Shown in pieces: positions 32,488 to 42,244 of a stretch of DNA of 64,000 nucleotides. Position numbers and translations under genes: made by a program. Under the pieces are notes generated by a model that was not told where the DNA came from, made no database searches, and was given only the letters and a program-made list of their open reading frames with translations. Each line of letters starts with the position of its first letter. The stretch's first letter is position 1. Source of the DNA: an uncultured Christensenella sp. (GTDB taxonomy: Bacteria; Bacillota; Clostridia; Christensenellales; CAG-917); contig CAJTYG010000009.1 in NCBI GenBank assembly GCA_910584155.1, forward strand, positions 53,461 through 117,460. Reading direction: 5' to 3'.

Positions 32488-35400
32488 ATGAAAATTATCA
32501 TATCAAATTCCTCCCGTGGGGCTTATCACGGTGTAATGAACGAGCTTAAAGGGCGGCTAAACGAAAGCAATATCGTTATTGCGCCCGACCGCTTTACTGC
32601 GTCTGTAGAAAGGGGCATAATTTCCACGCTTAAGCTTCAAAGCTCTTTCGGCATAGACGTTATGTCTTTTACGAGGCTTGCAAACAGGCTTGTGGGCAAG
32701 GATATAAAAAAATGTCTTACGCCCGAAGGCTCGGTAATGCTGATAGGCAAGGTCATAGCCGACTGCTGCGCCGATTTTGAGTATTACGGCAAGGTAGCAA
32801 TGACGGAGGGCTTTGCAAGCGAGCTTTATGCGGCGCTCACCGCAATACGCAACAGCGGGATATCAACAGAGATGCTTAGGGCACAGGCGGACGGAATGTC
32901 GCCTGCGCTGAGAGCTAAAACGCACGATATCGTGCTCATTTATGAGGGATATTTAAAGGCGCTCGAGGGCAGACACAGCGATTCGTCCACACGCCTTTAT
33001 GCGCTTGCGCAGTTTATCGCTCAAAATCCCGACAGCGTAGCTTCAACAAATTTTTACTGCACGGATATTTATGAATTTTCCGCTCCCGAGCTTGAAATAA
33101 TCGCAGGGCTTGCAAAAAACGCACTGTCCCTTACGTTGGGGCTTGTAAGCGGCTATGACAATGCAAACAGACGTATCTATCCCGACAGAGTGATAGCAAA
33201 GCTCAGGTCCGTTTGCGGCGGCAGGGTGAACGTAGTGGACTGCAAAGAAACGCTGCCTGCACCGATAGAGGCGATTTCAACACAGCTGTTTTCCTACGGC
33301 GCCGCCGAGGCGGTGGCACAAAACAGCGGCAAGGTCTCTCTGCGCTGCGCAAAGGACAGACACGACGAGGTGTTGGCGCTTGCCGTCGACGTGGTGGACA
33401 AAGTGCGGAAGGGCGGCAGATATAAGGACGTCGAGGTGTACGTCAGCGATATTGCCGATTACGAGGCGGAAATTAAGGCGATATTTGCAAGATACAAAAT
33501 TCCGTTTTTCATAGACAAGCGTGAGCTGCTTGCAGATCAGACAAAGGTGAGATATATCCTCGACGCCATAGCCTGCGTACGGTCGGGCTTTAGGCGCAGG
33601 GAAGTGTTGGACTTTGTAAAAAATCCACTGTTTGCATATGAGGTCTCCGGCGGCGAGGACGACGTATTTTTGTTTGAAAACTACGTGCTGAAATACAACA
33701 TAGACTACACGAGATTTTTTGACGAATTTGTGCTTAAGGAAAGCGGCAAATTTTGCAACAGACATTTTAACACTCAAAATTCAAGCGATAAAGCTGCGTT
33801 TTGTGAGGAAAACACAGTGCCCGAGCTTGTGAGACAGGCGCTGATGAAAATGCTTGCGCCTTATCTTGCGATAAAGCGTGACGGCGACAGTATAAAAAGC
33901 TTTGTGAGGGCTTCGCAGCAGTTTATAGAGAGCGCAGACGGGGCGTGGCGCAAGCACGTTGACAGGCTCACCGAGCTTAGTGCCTATTATCTTAAGTGTG
34001 CCGAGCAGGTGGACAGCAAGATAAGCTCAGTGTTTGAAGAAATAGACGAGGTGCTCGATTTCGACACGGACATCGCAAGGTTTGAGGGAATATTCAAATC
34101 GATGCTGAAAACACTTAAGATTGCGCTTGTGCCTACGTATCTCGATTGCGTGTTCGTCGGCGATGCGGACAGCAGATTTATGGGTGCAGGCGACATTTAC
34201 GTGCTGGGCGCAACAAACGATAAGCTGCCCCGTGCGGGCGGAGGCGGTACGGTGGTTTCCGCAAAGGACGAGGAATATTTTGAAAAGCTCGGACTTAGCA
34301 TCACCCCCAACGAGGCGCAGAAGCTTATGACAGAAAAATATGCGCTTTGCGATTTGATGAAAAAGCCGCACGGCAGACTGATAATAAGCTATCCCGAGAC
34401 GGGCAACGGAGGCGCATTGCGACCGTCCACTGTCATTGCGGAATTAAAGGGAATGTTGTGCGAGGGGACAAATCATTTAAGCATAGAGCGGATAAGCTTT
34501 GAAAATCTGTCCAAACACGGCGGCGTGAAGCCCGAGGTTCTGACCTCGCTTTTTGCGACGGAAAAGAGCTGTTATTTCGAGGTGATGAAAAACGCTATAT
34601 CAAAGCGTGCTCCGCTTGAGGACGGCGCAATATACGGCTCGGCTTACGAGTGTATGTCAGAGGACGACAGACAAAGGACGGACGGCATATTTGACGTCCC
34701 GTCACGCATAGCTCTGCCCAAGTCCGCATATTTTGCGGGCAGCACAAGCGTGAGCAGGCTGGAAACCTTTTTCAGCTGTCCGTACTCGCATTACTTCAAC
34801 TATATCCTGTCGCTCAAAAAGAGAAAGGACGGCAACGCCGAGGGTACGGAAAACGGCACCGTTCTGCACTATATTCTTGAAAAGTTTTTTGTGGACGTGC
34901 GGGACGGCGTGATAAAGGATAAGGCGGATATAAGGGACAGAGCTTATAAATATTTCGATATGGCGATAAAGGAAAACGGCTTTGAAATACTGCTTGAAAA
35001 GTCGGATACGGGCAGAACTCTGCGGCGTGTAAAAGAGGAGGGCGTGCGTGTATGCGAGGGGCTTTTTGACGTATATCTGCGCTCGTCCTTTAAGCCTGCC
35101 ATGCTCGAAGCAAAAATAGGCGAGGGCGATATTTTGCCTATGTCGCTCACCGTGGGCGATAAGACCGTTCGCTTGAAGGGCACTATAGACAGGGTGGATA
35201 TTTTGGACGGCGATTTTGTAATCATTGACTACAAGACCTACAAGAGTGCAGACCTGAAGCTGGACGAGCTTTATTACGGCGAAAAGATACAGCTTTATAT
35301 CTATATGCGTGCCGTCGAACAGAGCCTTGGCAAAAATCCCGTCGGGGTGTTTTATCTGCCCATATACGCAGGCTTTACGGACGAGAACACAAGCAGATAT

Positions 35401-35769
35401 AAGTTTAAGGGGCAGGTGAGCGACAGCAGAGAGGTCATGACAAAAATCGATAGCCTTGCCGCCGAAGAACCGCAAAAATCTGTTTTGCCGTATAAGGCAA
35501 GCGCTAAGGGTGAGCTTAACGGCGAAGTGCACCTTGACAAAAAGCGTTTCGATATGCTCGGCGACTATGCCGTCAGCCTTGCGACACGTGGCGCAGAACA
35601 GATAGCAAACGGATATATAAAGCCGTCGCCCATAAAGGACGCCTGCAAGAAATGCAGATTTCAAGAGATATGCGCCTACCGTGACAGGTATGAGCGCAAG
35701 CCCGCAAAGACGGCGCTTCAGTCCTTTGATATGACAGACGGAACGCAGGGGGATGATAGGAATGAATAA
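32488..35769 (+). CDS. addB: AddB, ATP-dependent helicase/nuclease subunit B
   Basis: 1093 residues. With AddA it forms the helicase-nuclease that processes double-strand breaks for homologous recombination. The C-terminal RecB-type nuclease has IIDYKTY near 913 and a downstream QLYIYMRA helix. The iron-sulfur cysteines are Cys764 in FSCPYSHYF and CKKCRFQEIC near 1052-1061, as in AddB. The N-terminus starts IIISNSSRGAYHG where AddB normally has GRAGSGKS, so the Walker A motif is degenerate. ATG 32488 is preferred to an in-frame start at 32440 because the latter precedes the promoter. It overlaps addA by 8 nt. Confidence 0.92.
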   Translation: MKIIISNSSRGAYHGVMNELKGRLNESNIVIAPDRFTASVERGIISTLKLQSSFGIDVMSFTRLANRLVGKDIKKCLTPEGSVMLIGKVIADCCADFEYYGKVAMTEGFASELYAALTAIRNSGISTEMLRAQADGMSPALRAKTHDIVLIYEGYLKALEGRHSDSSTRLYALAQFIAQNPDSVASTNFYCTDIYEFSAPELEIIAGLAKNALSLTLGLVSGYDNANRRIYPDRVIAKLRSVCGGRVNVVDCKETLPAPIEAISTQLFSYGAAEAVAQNSGKVSLRCAKDRHDEVLALAVDVVDKVRKGGRYKDVEVYVSDIADYEAEIKAIFARYKIPFFIDKRELLADQTKVRYILDAIACVRSGFRRREVLDFVKNPLFAYEVSGGEDDVFLFENYVLKYNIDYTRFFDEFVLKESGKFCNRHFNTQNSSDKAAFCEENTVPELVRQALMKMLAPYLAIKRDGDSIKSFVRASQQFIESADGAWRKHVDRLTELSAYYLKCAEQVDSKISSVFEEIDEVLDFDTDIARFEGIFKSMLKTLKIALVPTYLDCVFVGDADSRFMGAGDIYVLGATNDKLPRAGGGGTVVSAKDEEYFEKLGLSITPNEAQKLMTEKYALCDLMKKPHGRLIISYPETGNGGALRPSTVIAELKGMLCEGTNHLSIERISFENLSKHGGVKPEVLTSLFATEKSCYFEVMKNAISKRAPLEDGAIYGSAYECMSEDDRQRTDGIFDVPSRIALPKSAYFAGSTSVSRLETFFSCPYSHYFNYILSLKKRKDGNAEGTENGTVLHYILEKFFVDVRDGVIKDKADIRDRAYKYFDMAIKENGFEILLEKSDTGRTLRRVKEEGVRVCEGLFDVYLRSSFKPAMLEAKIGEGDILPMSLTVGDKTVRLKGTIDRVDILDGDFVIIDYKTYKSADLKLDELYYGEKIQLYIYMRAVEQSLGKNPVGVFYLPIYAGFTDENTSRYKFKGQVSDSREVMTKIDSLAAEEPQKSVLPYKASAKGELNGEVHLDKKRFDMLGDYAVSLATRGAEQIANGYIKPSPIKDACKKCRFQEICAYRDRYERKPAKTALQSFDMTDGTQGDDRNE

Positions 35770-38700
35770 GGCTATGACAGGGATAAAAACGCTTGACGAT
35801 ACCCGTCTTGATATTTTCAAAAAGGACGGAAAGCTTGCGCTTACGGAGGAACAGGGACGTGCCGTCCTTGCAGAGGGCAGGATAATCGTTTCGGCGGCGG
35901 CGGGAAGCGGCAAAACCTCTACGATGGTCAAGCGCATTCTGCGCATGATAGCCGACGGAGTTGCGCTTAAGGATATGCTAATTTTGGTGTACAACACTGC
36001 GGCTGCCGACGAGCTGAAGGAGAGGCTGCACGAGGGGCTGTTTGAGCTTGCGTGCACGGCGGACGGCGAGCTTAAAGATAGGCTGCGCAGAGAAATAGAC
36101 GAGCTTCCGTTTTGCCATATAAGCACGATACACGCATTTTGCAGCACGCTGATACGTGAAAATTTTGACAAGCTGGGGCTTTCGCCCACGTTTGAGGTGC
36201 TTGACGAAACGGCGCACGCAGTATACAAAAACAGGGCGCTCGACGACATATTCGAGGCGTATTCGCAGCGTGACGACGCAGTGTTTGACAACATTGCGGA
36301 AATATTTTCAAAGGCAAGACGTGAGGACAATTTAAGGACAAATATCATCAAATTGCACGGCATTATAGAAATTCAGCCCGACAGAGAAAGCTTTTTGCAA
36401 AGCGTGAGAGAGTGCTTTGAAAGCTTTGAGGACAGCGCTTTTATGAAACGCCTTGAGGAATTTTACAAGAGCTTTTTTGAAAGCGCCCTGTGTAAGCTCA
36501 GCGAGAATTTGCCGCTCATAGACTCTACAAGCGTGGAAAAGTACAAAGAGGGCTTGCGCATTGAAATTGCGCTTTGCGAGCAAATGCTTTCGGCGCACAG
36601 CTTCAAGGAGATGTGCGTGCTCGCCGACGCCGTGGAAAGACCTGCGCTCGGCACCCGCTCACGCAAGCTCACCGAGGATGAAAAGCGCATTTCAAACGTA
36701 ACAAAGGCGTATATTGACGAGATAGGCAAGGTGCAGAAGGAGCTTGCGGGATATCTTGCGGAGTTTGATAGATTTGAGGCTGCACACAGTCAAAACAGGG
36801 TTTATATTGACAAAATAATTGCTTTAACGCTTGATTTTGATAAAAGACTGAACGAATTGAAGCTCGCCGATAACGTGCTTTCATTTGAGGATCTGCAAAG
36901 ATTTGCCGCTGAATTGTTGGAAGAGGATCCGTCGCTCGGCAAAAACTATGCGGCGGTCTTTGTGGACGAGTATCAGGATGTAAACCCTACGCAGGAAAAC
37001 ATCATAGAGAGGCTCATTGTAGGCGACGGCTGCTTTATGGTGGGTGACGTCAAGCAAAGCATATACGGCTTCCGTCTTGCAGACCCGTCAATATTTATCG
37101 CCCGTAAGGAAAGATACGCAAACGGCGACGGCGTGGCAATAGATTTCAACAGAAATTTCAGAAGCGCACGGGCGATACTGTCGTTTGTCAATGCGGTTTT
37201 CGACGTAGTTATGACAAAGGGCAGTGCGCAGGTCGATTATAAAAACGAGGGCGCATTTGAGCTTGACGGTACGCCTGAAGAGGGCTACGTGCAGGTGCAT
37301 CTGTTTGTGGATAAAAAAGCGGACGCCAAAACTGCGTGCGGACTTTATGACATAACTTGCCACGAGCAGGAAGATGAGGACGTCAAAGCGTCGGAATATG
37401 AGGGCAGATTTATCGCAAAGGAAATAAAGTCGCTTGTCGGTCACGCTCTTGTGGACGGCAGAGAAATGCGCTTCGGCGACGTGGCGATACTCTTCCGCAG
37501 CCGCACAAGAGGCGCACGCCTGATAATCGAGCAGCTAAAGGCGGCGGGCATTCCCGTTGAAGAGGGGGCGTTTACAAAATCTGCGTCACGTCCCGAAAGA
37601 GAGCTTGTCTGTATGCTGCGTGTGCTTGACAATCCCCGTCAGGACGTTCCGCTTGCAGGATATCTGCTGTCATTTTTCGGCGGCTATAAAGAGGAAGAGC
37701 TCGCAGAGGTCGCAATGGAAGAGGGCGACTGCTTTTACGACAGGCTTTTATCCTATTGTAAAAAGGACGGTCCGCTTGCCGCAAGGTTGAGGCAGACATT
37801 GAAAACGCTTGACAATTACAGAGTGAAGGCAAGCTTCAAGAGCGTGGCGGAGCTTATGAACGGAATTGTGTCCGATTTTTGTTATGACGCCTATCTTATG
37901 AAGGCGGGCGAGGCGGACGTATACGGGCTTAAGGGCTTTATCGCAGGCGTAGCCGCACAGGACGGAAAGTCGCTCGGCAGATTTTTGGACGAATACTGCG
38001 AGACAGGCGACGCAAAGGGTTGCTCGGGCGGCGGAGACAGGGTGCATATATCCACGTTTCACGGCTACAAGGGGCTTGAAATTCCCGTTGCGTTCGTAGC
38101 TGACTGCGCTTGCGGCTTCAACATCGATCCCGTTGCGGATATGGTCGCACTCAACAACGGATATATAGGGCTAAGGTACTTCGATTTTGAAAACAAGCAT
38201 AAGTTTAACACGCTTTCCAAATTGGCAGTGTCAAAGCTTGCAAAGCGACAGCAGATAAGAGAGGAAATGCGCCTGTTTTACGTTGCACTCACACGTGCAA
38301 AGCAGCTTATGTACGTTACGGCGTCGGTAAACAAAAAGCAGTCCGAGGAATTCGGTGAGATCCCCAAAATAGGGCTTGCGGGCTGCGACCTCGATTTTAT
38401 ATCCTCCGCAATCTGCGCAGGCGAGGTTAAGACGTTCAGACAACTGCACACCCCCGAGGAATTTGCGGACGGGCAAGCAAACGATACGCACCTTATTCTG
38501 CCCGAAAACGCCGAGCTTACGTCTAAAATACTCGAGGCAAGACGGGCGGTCTATCCATACGAGGAAGCGACTCACATTGCAATGAAATACAGCGTTTCCG
38601 CACTCGACGGCGACGATACGGCGGTGAGAGTTTATGAGGACGGCGCAAACGTCGGCACAACCTATCATAAGGTGATGCAGTATATCGATTTTAGCGCAAA

Positions 38701-39151
38701 CGGCGTTGACGGAGTGCGTGCGGAGCTTGCCAGAATGAGAGATGAAAACATACTGACAGACGACGAAGCCGATCTGATAGACTCGTCTATAATCGCAAGA
38801 TGTCTTGACAGCGAGATAATGCAAATCGCAAGAGAGGCGGAGCGTATGGGCGGCTGCGCAAGAGAAAAGTCGTTTATGATGTACAAGCCTGCAAACACGC
38901 TCGGCGACAGCTTTACTACGGACGATAAGGTGCTGGTGCAGGGTATAATCGACCTCTTTATAAACTCCGACAAAAAGATTTTGGTGGATTTCAAATACTC
39001 ACGCTTAGGTGACGATAGGCTAAAGGAAAAGTATAAAAAGCAGCTTTATCTGTACAAAACTGCCATTGAAAGTGCGCTTTTGTGTAAAATCGATAGAATT
39101 ATCATTTATTCGTTCATCTCTGGCTCGTGTATTGATTTGGATATTGACTGA
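35762..39151 (+). CDS. addA: AddA, ATP-dependent helicase/nuclease subunit A
   Basis: 1129 residues, UvrD/RecB-type helicase plus nuclease. Walker A AAAGSGKT at 45-52, motif II DEYQDVNPTQ near 401, the GYKGLE motif near 768 and LFYVALTRAKQ near 838 are all present. The C-terminal nuclease has LVDFKYSR near 1074 followed by QLYLYKTA. ATG 35762 is chosen with GGGGG upstream; an in-frame ATG at 35753 lies too close to that site. The gene overlaps addB by 8 nt, and the pair ends at a strong terminator. AddA supplies the working helicase motor, which fits the degenerate ATP site of the AddB partner. Confidence 0.95.
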   Translation: MNKAMTGIKTLDDTRLDIFKKDGKLALTEEQGRAVLAEGRIIVSAAAGSGKTSTMVKRILRMIADGVALKDMLILVYNTAAADELKERLHEGLFELACTADGELKDRLRREIDELPFCHISTIHAFCSTLIRENFDKLGLSPTFEVLDETAHAVYKNRALDDIFEAYSQRDDAVFDNIAEIFSKARREDNLRTNIIKLHGIIEIQPDRESFLQSVRECFESFEDSAFMKRLEEFYKSFFESALCKLSENLPLIDSTSVEKYKEGLRIEIALCEQMLSAHSFKEMCVLADAVERPALGTRSRKLTEDEKRISNVTKAYIDEIGKVQKELAGYLAEFDRFEAAHSQNRVYIDKIIALTLDFDKRLNELKLADNVLSFEDLQRFAAELLEEDPSLGKNYAAVFVDEYQDVNPTQENIIERLIVGDGCFMVGDVKQSIYGFRLADPSIFIARKERYANGDGVAIDFNRNFRSARAILSFVNAVFDVVMTKGSAQVDYKNEGAFELDGTPEEGYVQVHLFVDKKADAKTACGLYDITCHEQEDEDVKASEYEGRFIAKEIKSLVGHALVDGREMRFGDVAILFRSRTRGARLIIEQLKAAGIPVEEGAFTKSASRPERELVCMLRVLDNPRQDVPLAGYLLSFFGGYKEEELAEVAMEEGDCFYDRLLSYCKKDGPLAARLRQTLKTLDNYRVKASFKSVAELMNGIVSDFCYDAYLMKAGEADVYGLKGFIAGVAAQDGKSLGRFLDEYCETGDAKGCSGGGDRVHISTFHGYKGLEIPVAFVADCACGFNIDPVADMVALNNGYIGLRYFDFENKHKFNTLSKLAVSKLAKRQQIREEMRLFYVALTRAKQLMYVTASVNKKQSEEFGEIPKIGLAGCDLDFISSAICAGEVKTFRQLHTPEEFADGQANDTHLILPENAELTSKILEARRAVYPYEEATHIAMKYSVSALDGDDTAVRVYEDGANVGTTYHKVMQYIDFSANGVDGVRAELARMRDENILTDDEADLIDSSIIARCLDSEIMQIAREAERMGGCAREKSFMMYKPANTLGDSFTTDDKVLVQGIIDLFINSDKKILVDFKYSRLGDDRLKEKYKKQLYLYKTAIESALLCKIDRIIIYSFISGSCIDLDID

Positions 39152-39162
39152 TGTGTGTTAAT

Positions 39163-39199
39163 GCGGCGCCTAAACTTGCGTGGGCGCCGCTTTTTTTTT
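39163..39199 (+). terminator. Rho-independent terminator of addBA
   Basis: GCGGCGCC (39163-39170) pairs with GGCGCCGC (39183-39190), followed by nine T. Confidence 0.95.
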
Positions 39200-39349
39200 G
39201 AGGAAGCTACACATACTAATCGAAGCCGAAATCACAGCAAGCTGCGTTTTTTGTCGATAAAACGCATAAAATGAACGTTACAGCTTGCGTTTTGGCGCAT
39301 ATCGATTATGAAATATTAAAAGTTATATAAAAGAATTTATTAAATCTTA

Positions 39350-39378
39350 TTGCTTTTTTTGTGCGTATTCGATATAAT
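39350..39378 (+). promoter_or_regulatory. Promoter of the acidic membrane protein gene
   Basis: TTGCTT (39350-39355), 17 nt, TATAAT (39373-39378). A leader of about 28 nt contains AGGGAGG before a TTG start codon. The preceding 39200-39340 stretch has no recognisable feature. Confidence 0.6.
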
Positions 39379-39413
39379 CAAATATATATTTGTATCCATA
39401 AGGGAGGTCTAAC

Positions 39414-41336
39414 TTGGTTTTTTTGTCGGCAACGAATTTCTTTTCTGAGGCGTTCACGTGGTTTGCAAACCTATCTTCAAAGCTGCCTCAAATTGATTTT
39501 AAGACGTACTTTATCGTCGTCGTTGCTCTGCTGATAGGCGTGGGAGTGATAATCGGTCTGACATTTTTAGGTTGCTACCGTTTCAAGCTGACGTTTGCCT
39601 GCAAAAAAATCATAAGATATCTCAAGGGCGTGGAATTTATCGACGACGACAACTTCGGTGATTTCACGGCGCAGTGCTTTTCGGTGAAAGCTCCGTCGGC
39701 TCTGCGTGACTGTTGGGTGCAATATCTCGGCGTGAGATTTGGATATCCAAGCGACATAGTGTCCGAGGAAAACGTTTATGATAGTCAAGTCAAGCGTGTA
39801 AGAGAAATAAGGGCTAACGTCTACGTTGCGATAGCGCTCATTATGCTTGCAATCTTTTCGTTTTGGGGCTACGGCACTCTTGACGGAAAGGATATGGGCG
39901 TGATATTCCTTGCAGGACTGCTGCTCATAGGCGCAGTGTATTTGGTGCTTGTCATTCTCAACCGACTGATGAGCAAGAGGTGTTTGGAAACGTTCAGCAC
40001 TATGCAGGAGGACCTTGACGCAAAGGTAAACCTGCAGGTGGAAAAGAGCTTTGCTACGGATTCCTCTCCGCTTGCGGACCTTGCTGCGATCATTGACGAA
40101 ATAGTCGCAAGAAACACCGCAAAGGAAATCGGCTTTGGATTTGCCGACGGCATCACTCCTATCGAGCAGCTTATAGCGTCGGCTCCCGAGGAAGTGCAGT
40201 CAAAGGCAGACGAAGAGAATGAGATTGAGTTGGACTATATCAATATGCCTGCCGAGAGCGAAGACGACGAAGCGGATAGGGATAGCGACGTCAAAGACGA
40301 GGATACCGACGAAAAGGACATCGATGAAGATGATGCCGACGAAGTTGAAGATGACCTCGCCGAAGATATTAACGAAGAGGATGAAATCATCGAAGATGAC
40401 GTTGATGAAGCCGCCGACGAAGAAGATAGTGAAGGTGTCTCCGAAGAAGTGGAAGCTGTCGAAGATGACGGCACTGAAGATATAGACGAAACCGACGATG
40501 AAGAAGTAATCGAAGATGACGATACTGTCGACGATGAAGATGTTACTGAAGAAGTGGAAGCTGTCGACGATGATGTCACCGAAGATATAGGGGAAGCCGA
40601 CGATGAAGATGTCACCGAAGAAGTGGAAGCTGTCGACGATGACGTCACCGAGGATATAGACGAAGCCGATGATGAAGAAGTAATCGAAGATAACGATACT
40701 GTCGAAGATGACGTCACCGAAGATATAGAGAATGTCGACGATGAAGATGTCGCCGAAGAAGTGGAAGCTGTTGAAAATGACGTCACCGAGAATATAGATG
40801 ATACTGACAATGAAGAAGCAGTAGAAGAAATAGACGATACCTTTGAGGAAGATATCGAGGAAAATACTGACGGTGCGGACGATATAGTGCAAGCCGACGG
40901 GGAAGAGAGCGTATCCGAAACGTCAAACGACGAGGAAAGCGGTGCAGAAGACGTTTTGCCTCAAGAGGATATAGGCGCAACGCAGGACGATACGGAGGAC
41001 GACGAGGGTTTTGATACGCCCGTCGAAGGTGGCGATCCGACGGGGGACGGCGACGCCAATACGAATGACGAAGAGGCGGAGGACGCTGCGCCCGAGGTGC
41101 GCTACGTCGTGGACGGAGCCTCCGAGGATGAGGAAGTCGTAAAGCCCGCAAAGCTTGTCAAGCTGCCAAACCTTGTGGACTATATGCTATCGCAAAATCT
41201 GTCACGCAAGGTAAAAATGCAAATGGCTATGATGTTGCTTTCGTCCTATAAAAAGTTTGAGAGCAGCGCCGAAGACAAGGCAATAATACTAAACTGTATG
41301 AAAAAATTGATGTTTGACTTACAAACAAAAAGGTAA
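39414..41336 (+). CDS. Membrane protein with long Asp/Glu repeat region and conserved C-terminal domain
   Basis: 640 residues, start codon TTG fixed by AGGGAGG 6 nt upstream. Membrane segments lie at about 32-54, 133-150 and 160-182, with a soluble loop between. Residues about 255-545 are an extremely acidic low-complexity region made of imperfect EEVEAVDDDVTEDI-type repeats. The last 85 residues are a well-ordered domain (EVRYVVDG, VKPAKLVKLPNLVDYML, KKLMFDLQ) shared with the next gene. I do not recognise the family. The acidic linker would hold the C-terminal domain away from the membrane. It probably forms an operon with the next gene, 51 nt downstream. Confidence 0.75.
   Translation: MVFLSATNFFSEAFTWFANLSSKLPQIDFKTYFIVVVALLIGVGVIIGLTFLGCYRFKLTFACKKIIRYLKGVEFIDDDNFGDFTAQCFSVKAPSALRDCWVQYLGVRFGYPSDIVSEENVYDSQVKRVREIRANVYVAIALIMLAIFSFWGYGTLDGKDMGVIFLAGLLLIGAVYLVLVILNRLMSKRCLETFSTMQEDLDAKVNLQVEKSFATDSSPLADLAAIIDEIVARNTAKEIGFGFADGITPIEQLIASAPEEVQSKADEENEIELDYINMPAESEDDEADRDSDVKDEDTDEKDIDEDDADEVEDDLAEDINEEDEIIEDDVDEAADEEDSEGVSEEVEAVEDDGTEDIDETDDEEVIEDDDTVDDEDVTEEVEAVDDDVTEDIGEADDEDVTEEVEAVDDDVTEDIDEADDEEVIEDNDTVEDDVTEDIENVDDEDVAEEVEAVENDVTENIDDTDNEEAVEEIDDTFEEDIEENTDGADDIVQADGEESVSETSNDEESGAEDVLPQEDIGATQDDTEDDEGFDTPVEGGDPTGDGDANTNDEEAEDAAPEVRYVVDGASEDEEVVKPAKLVKLPNLVDYMLSQNLSRKVKMQMAMMLLSSYKKFESSAEDKAIILNCMKKLMFDLQTKR
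40536..40673 (+). repeat. Tandem 69-bp repeat inside the acidic region
   Basis: Two adjacent 69-bp units (40536-40604 and 40605-40673) encode nearly the same 23 residues. Degenerate copies continue on both sides. It lies in frame, so unit gain or loss would only change linker length. Confidence 0.75.
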
Positions 41337-41387
41337 GCGGCATACGATTTATATAGAGCAAAAATAAAACGAACAGAGGGCAAGGTT

Positions 41388-42056
41388 ATGTTTGGGAAAA
41401 AAGCAAAGAAGCAAGCTGAATTGGAAGCGCTTGAAAAGAGAAGACAGGCTATAGCTGCAAGACAGGCAGAAATTGCGGCACAACAGCGGCAGCGTGACGA
41501 GGACAACAAGGTTTACTATGAAAGCGAAATCATTGCCGATGGCGACGATGACGTAATGGAAATCGAGCTTGTACCTGACACCGACGATAAAGCGGCTCAA
41601 AACAACGGTGATACAGAATTCGCCGACGTTTTGCCTGTCGAAACGGAAACAGACGACGACGTGCAGGAGCTTACGCTTGAGGAAACAGAGGAAGAGACTG
41701 TAAACGAAATCGAAGAGGTCGAGGAACCCCTTGTCGAAGAAGAACCCGATGAAGAAGAGGAAGAGCCCATTGAGGATAGTGAGCCCGAAGAGGAAGAAAA
41801 CACTGACGAGCCCGAGGTGCGCTACGTTATGGACGGACCTACAGAGGACGACGAAATCGTCAAGCCTGCAAAGCTTGTCAAACTGCCAAACCTCATCGAC
41901 TATATGCTTTCGCTCAAGATGTCAAAGCGTATGAAGATGAACGTAGCAACACTTTTGCTCGGCGCATATGCCAAATTCAAGGATATTCCCGCCGAAAAGG
42001 AAATACTCATAGGCTGTATGAAAAAGCTTATGCTTTCACTGATGAACGAGCACTGA
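41388..42056 (+). CDS. Soluble acidic protein sharing the C-terminal domain of its neighbour
   Basis: 222 residues. It begins with a Lys/Gln/Arg-rich helix (residues 1-35, likely coiled coil), continues with an acidic linker (about 40-135) and ends with the same domain as the preceding gene: EVRYVMDG, VKPAKLVKLPNLIDYML, KKLMLSL. No membrane segment or signal peptide is seen, so it should be cytoplasmic. The shared domain suggests that both proteins bind the same partner or each other, one at the membrane and one in the cytoplasm. I do not recognise a known family. It ends before a strong terminator. Confidence 0.75.
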   Translation: MFGKKAKKQAELEALEKRRQAIAARQAEIAAQQRQRDEDNKVYYESEIIADGDDDVMEIELVPDTDDKAAQNNGDTEFADVLPVETETDDDVQELTLEETEEETVNEIEEVEEPLVEEEPDEEEEEPIEDSEPEEEENTDEPEVRYVMDGPTEDDEIVKPAKLVKLPNLIDYMLSLKMSKRMKMNVATLLLGAYAKFKDIPAEKEILIGCMKKLMLSLMNEH

Positions 42057-42121
42057 CAGCACTCGCACATAAGTAAACATAAAAACGCACTTTAAGTGCG
42101 TTAGATTGCCTGATTTAACTT

Positions 42122-42151
42122 AAAAAGCTCCGCAAAATTGCGGAGCTTTTT
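42122..42151 (+). terminator. Rho-independent terminator
   Basis: A 14-bp stem AAAAAGCTCCGCAA/TTGCGGAGCTTTTT with a 2-nt A/A loop. A second smaller palindrome AACGCAC/GTGCGTT lies just upstream at 42084-42102. Confidence 0.85.
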
Positions 42152-42244
42152 GTGCAAAAACCGCATTTAAAAAGGCTGTTTGAGCAGCCTTTTGCTTTGA
42201 ATAATTTAAACCTTGTTTTAATGTGTTATTTACAATATTTAGCC

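Noticed and set aside
34702..36363. A 553-codon open frame opposite addB/addA
   Set aside because: It spans the junction of two certain genes on the other strand and is a by-product of their codon usage.
40235..40810. Ser/Thr-rich open frame opposite the acidic repeat region
   Set aside because: GAA/GAT-rich acidic codons read backwards give Ser-rich sequence; no start signal or signal peptide.
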